From the NCBI RefSeq assembly GCF_026672375.1, contig NZ_JAPPRA010000001.1, forward strand, positions 1,302,001 through 1,366,000: 64,000 nt of DNA, in the 5' to 3' direction. The DNA is from Caulobacter sp. SL161 (lineage in GTDB: Bacteria > Pseudomonadota > Alphaproteobacteria > Caulobacterales > Caulobacteraceae). The notes under the pieces are model-generated. The model ran no database searches. It saw nothing but the letters and a program-made list of their open reading frames with translations, and was not told where the DNA came from. Positions 63,374 to 64,000 of the stretch are shown here, piece by piece (the stretch's first letter is position 1; each line of letters starts with the position of its first letter). The position numbers were made by a program, and so were the translations under genes.

Positions 63374-64000
63374 CTAGTCTTCCTTCGTGCGCTTCTTGCG
63401 GAACGAGGGGTTCAGGACCTGCTTGCGCAGGCGGATGTTCTTCGGGGTCACCTCGACCAGCTCATCGTCCTCGATATAGGCGATGGCCTGTTCCAGGGTC
63501 ATGCGACGCGGCGGGGTCAGGCGGATCGACTCGTCCTTGCCCGAGGCGCGGACGTTGGTCAGCTGCTTGGCCTTCATCGGGTTGACGTCCAGGTCGTCCG
63601 AGCGGCTGTTCTCGCCGATGATCATGCCCTGGTAGGTCTTCTCGCCGGCGCCGACGAACATCACGCCGCGCTCTTCCAGGTTCCACAGGGCGTAGGCCGC
63701 CGTTTCACCGTCCGAGTTCGAGACGAGCACGCCCTTGCGCTGCTGGTCGATCGGGCCCTTGTGCGGCTCGTAGTGGCTGAACACGCGGTTCAGCACGCCC
63801 GAACCGCGCGTGTCGGTGAGGAACTCGCCCTGATAGCCGATCAGCGAGCGCGACGGCGAGAGCAGGGTGATGCGGGTCTTGCCCGCGCCCGACGGACCCA
63901 TGTCCTTCAGCTCGGCCTTACGGGCCGACAGCTTTTCGATGACGATGCCGGTGAACTCGTCGTCCACGTCGATCATCACGTCTTCCATCGGTTCCAGGCG
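63374..64000 (-). CDS. typA: translational GTPase TypA/BipA, 5'-truncated by the window edge
   Basis: Only the C-terminal ~208 residues are here; the frame is open to 64000 (RLEPMEDVMIDVDDEFTGIV). Visible: EF-G domain V-like and TypA-specific C-terminal region: GKTRITLLSPSRSLIGYQGE, FLTDTRGSGVLNRVFSHYEP, DQQRKGVLVSNSDGETAAYA, VGAGEKTYQGMIIGENSRSD, LTPPRRMTLEQAIAYIEDDE. Ends NPSFRKKRTKED. Ribosome-associated GTPase for stress or low-temperature growth. The G domain is outside the window. Confidence 0.97.
   Translation of the reverse strand, partial: RLEPMEDVMIDVDDEFTGIVIEKLSARKAELKDMGPSGAGKTRITLLSPSRSLIGYQGEFLTDTRGSGVLNRVFSHYEPHKGPIDQQRKGVLVSNSDGETAAYALWNLEERGVMFVGAGEKTYQGMIIGENSRSDDLDVNPMKAKQLTNVRASGKDESIRLTPPRRMTLEQAIAYIEDDELVEVTPKNIRLRKQVLNPSFRKKRTKED

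Overview
The window is a GC-rich, gene-dense bacterial chromosome segment that most resembles the alphaproteobacterium Caulobacter. The reasons are several: two TonB-dependent receptors, UrcA-family secreted proteins, a TipF-type EAL protein with its N-terminal membrane anchor, a CIRCE-controlled groESL, many GTG/TTG starts, and dispersed palindromic GC-rich intergenic repeats. I recognise no rRNA, tRNA, CRISPR array, insertion sequence or prophage. It is mostly ordinary core chromosome. Genus is inferred from gene content; species cannot be decided from sequence alone.

Layout. 1-9.3 kb (mostly minus strand): a truncated TonB receptor, two UrcA proteins with matching structured leaders, a frameshifted phytase/esterase-like gene joined to cobT, a DUF3089 hydrolase, a plus-strand secreted protein made of VEKP/VDRP repeats, a membrane protein gene split by an in-frame TAG, and two small membrane proteins. 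9.6-15.2 kb: groESL with CIRCE and an unusual 79-bp tandem repeat at the groEL 3' end, ogt, an acyl-CoA dehydrogenase behind a palindromic operator, and a GNAT acetyltransferase. 15.3-23 kb: a tandem pair of proteins that look like degenerate EAL domains, a MerR/TipAS regulator, mutL, and a tandem TraB/GumN pair. 23-31 kb (minus): ileS-lspA-DUF3035 lipoprotein, an HtrA-like protease, ribF with a MaoC-type hydratase and a HAD phosphatase.

31-45 kb: NnrU, a two-gene unit of a 2OG-Fe(II) oxygenase and a stand-alone Ada metal-binding domain, tipF divergent from feoAB (feoB carries a one-base frameshift), an AraC regulator, DUF418, 3-hydroxybutyryl-CoA dehydrogenase, and the full set for EF-P lysylation (epmB-like radical SAM enzyme, epmA, efp) spread over 5 kb with VIT and TerB genes between. 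45-64 kb: a hybrid histidine kinase, etfBA, a cobalamin adenosyltransferase, a HIG1 protein, two TetR regulators, an M20 peptidase, a Rieske oxygenase, an aminotransferase, an Oar-like TonB receptor, a frameshifted GGDEF-EAL protein, and the 3' part of typA.

How genes may work together. EtfAB, the acyl-CoA dehydrogenase, 3-hydroxybutyryl-CoA dehydrogenase and MaoC hydratase fit fatty-acid/acyl-CoA oxidation, and a shared CAAAC-N4-GTTTG site upstream of the dehydrogenase and the DUF3089 hydrolase suggests common control. Three genes (phytase-like, feoB, GGDEF-EAL) each lack one base (mod 3) and one more has an amber stop; at least the two C-run cases may be sequencing indels rather than true pseudogenes.
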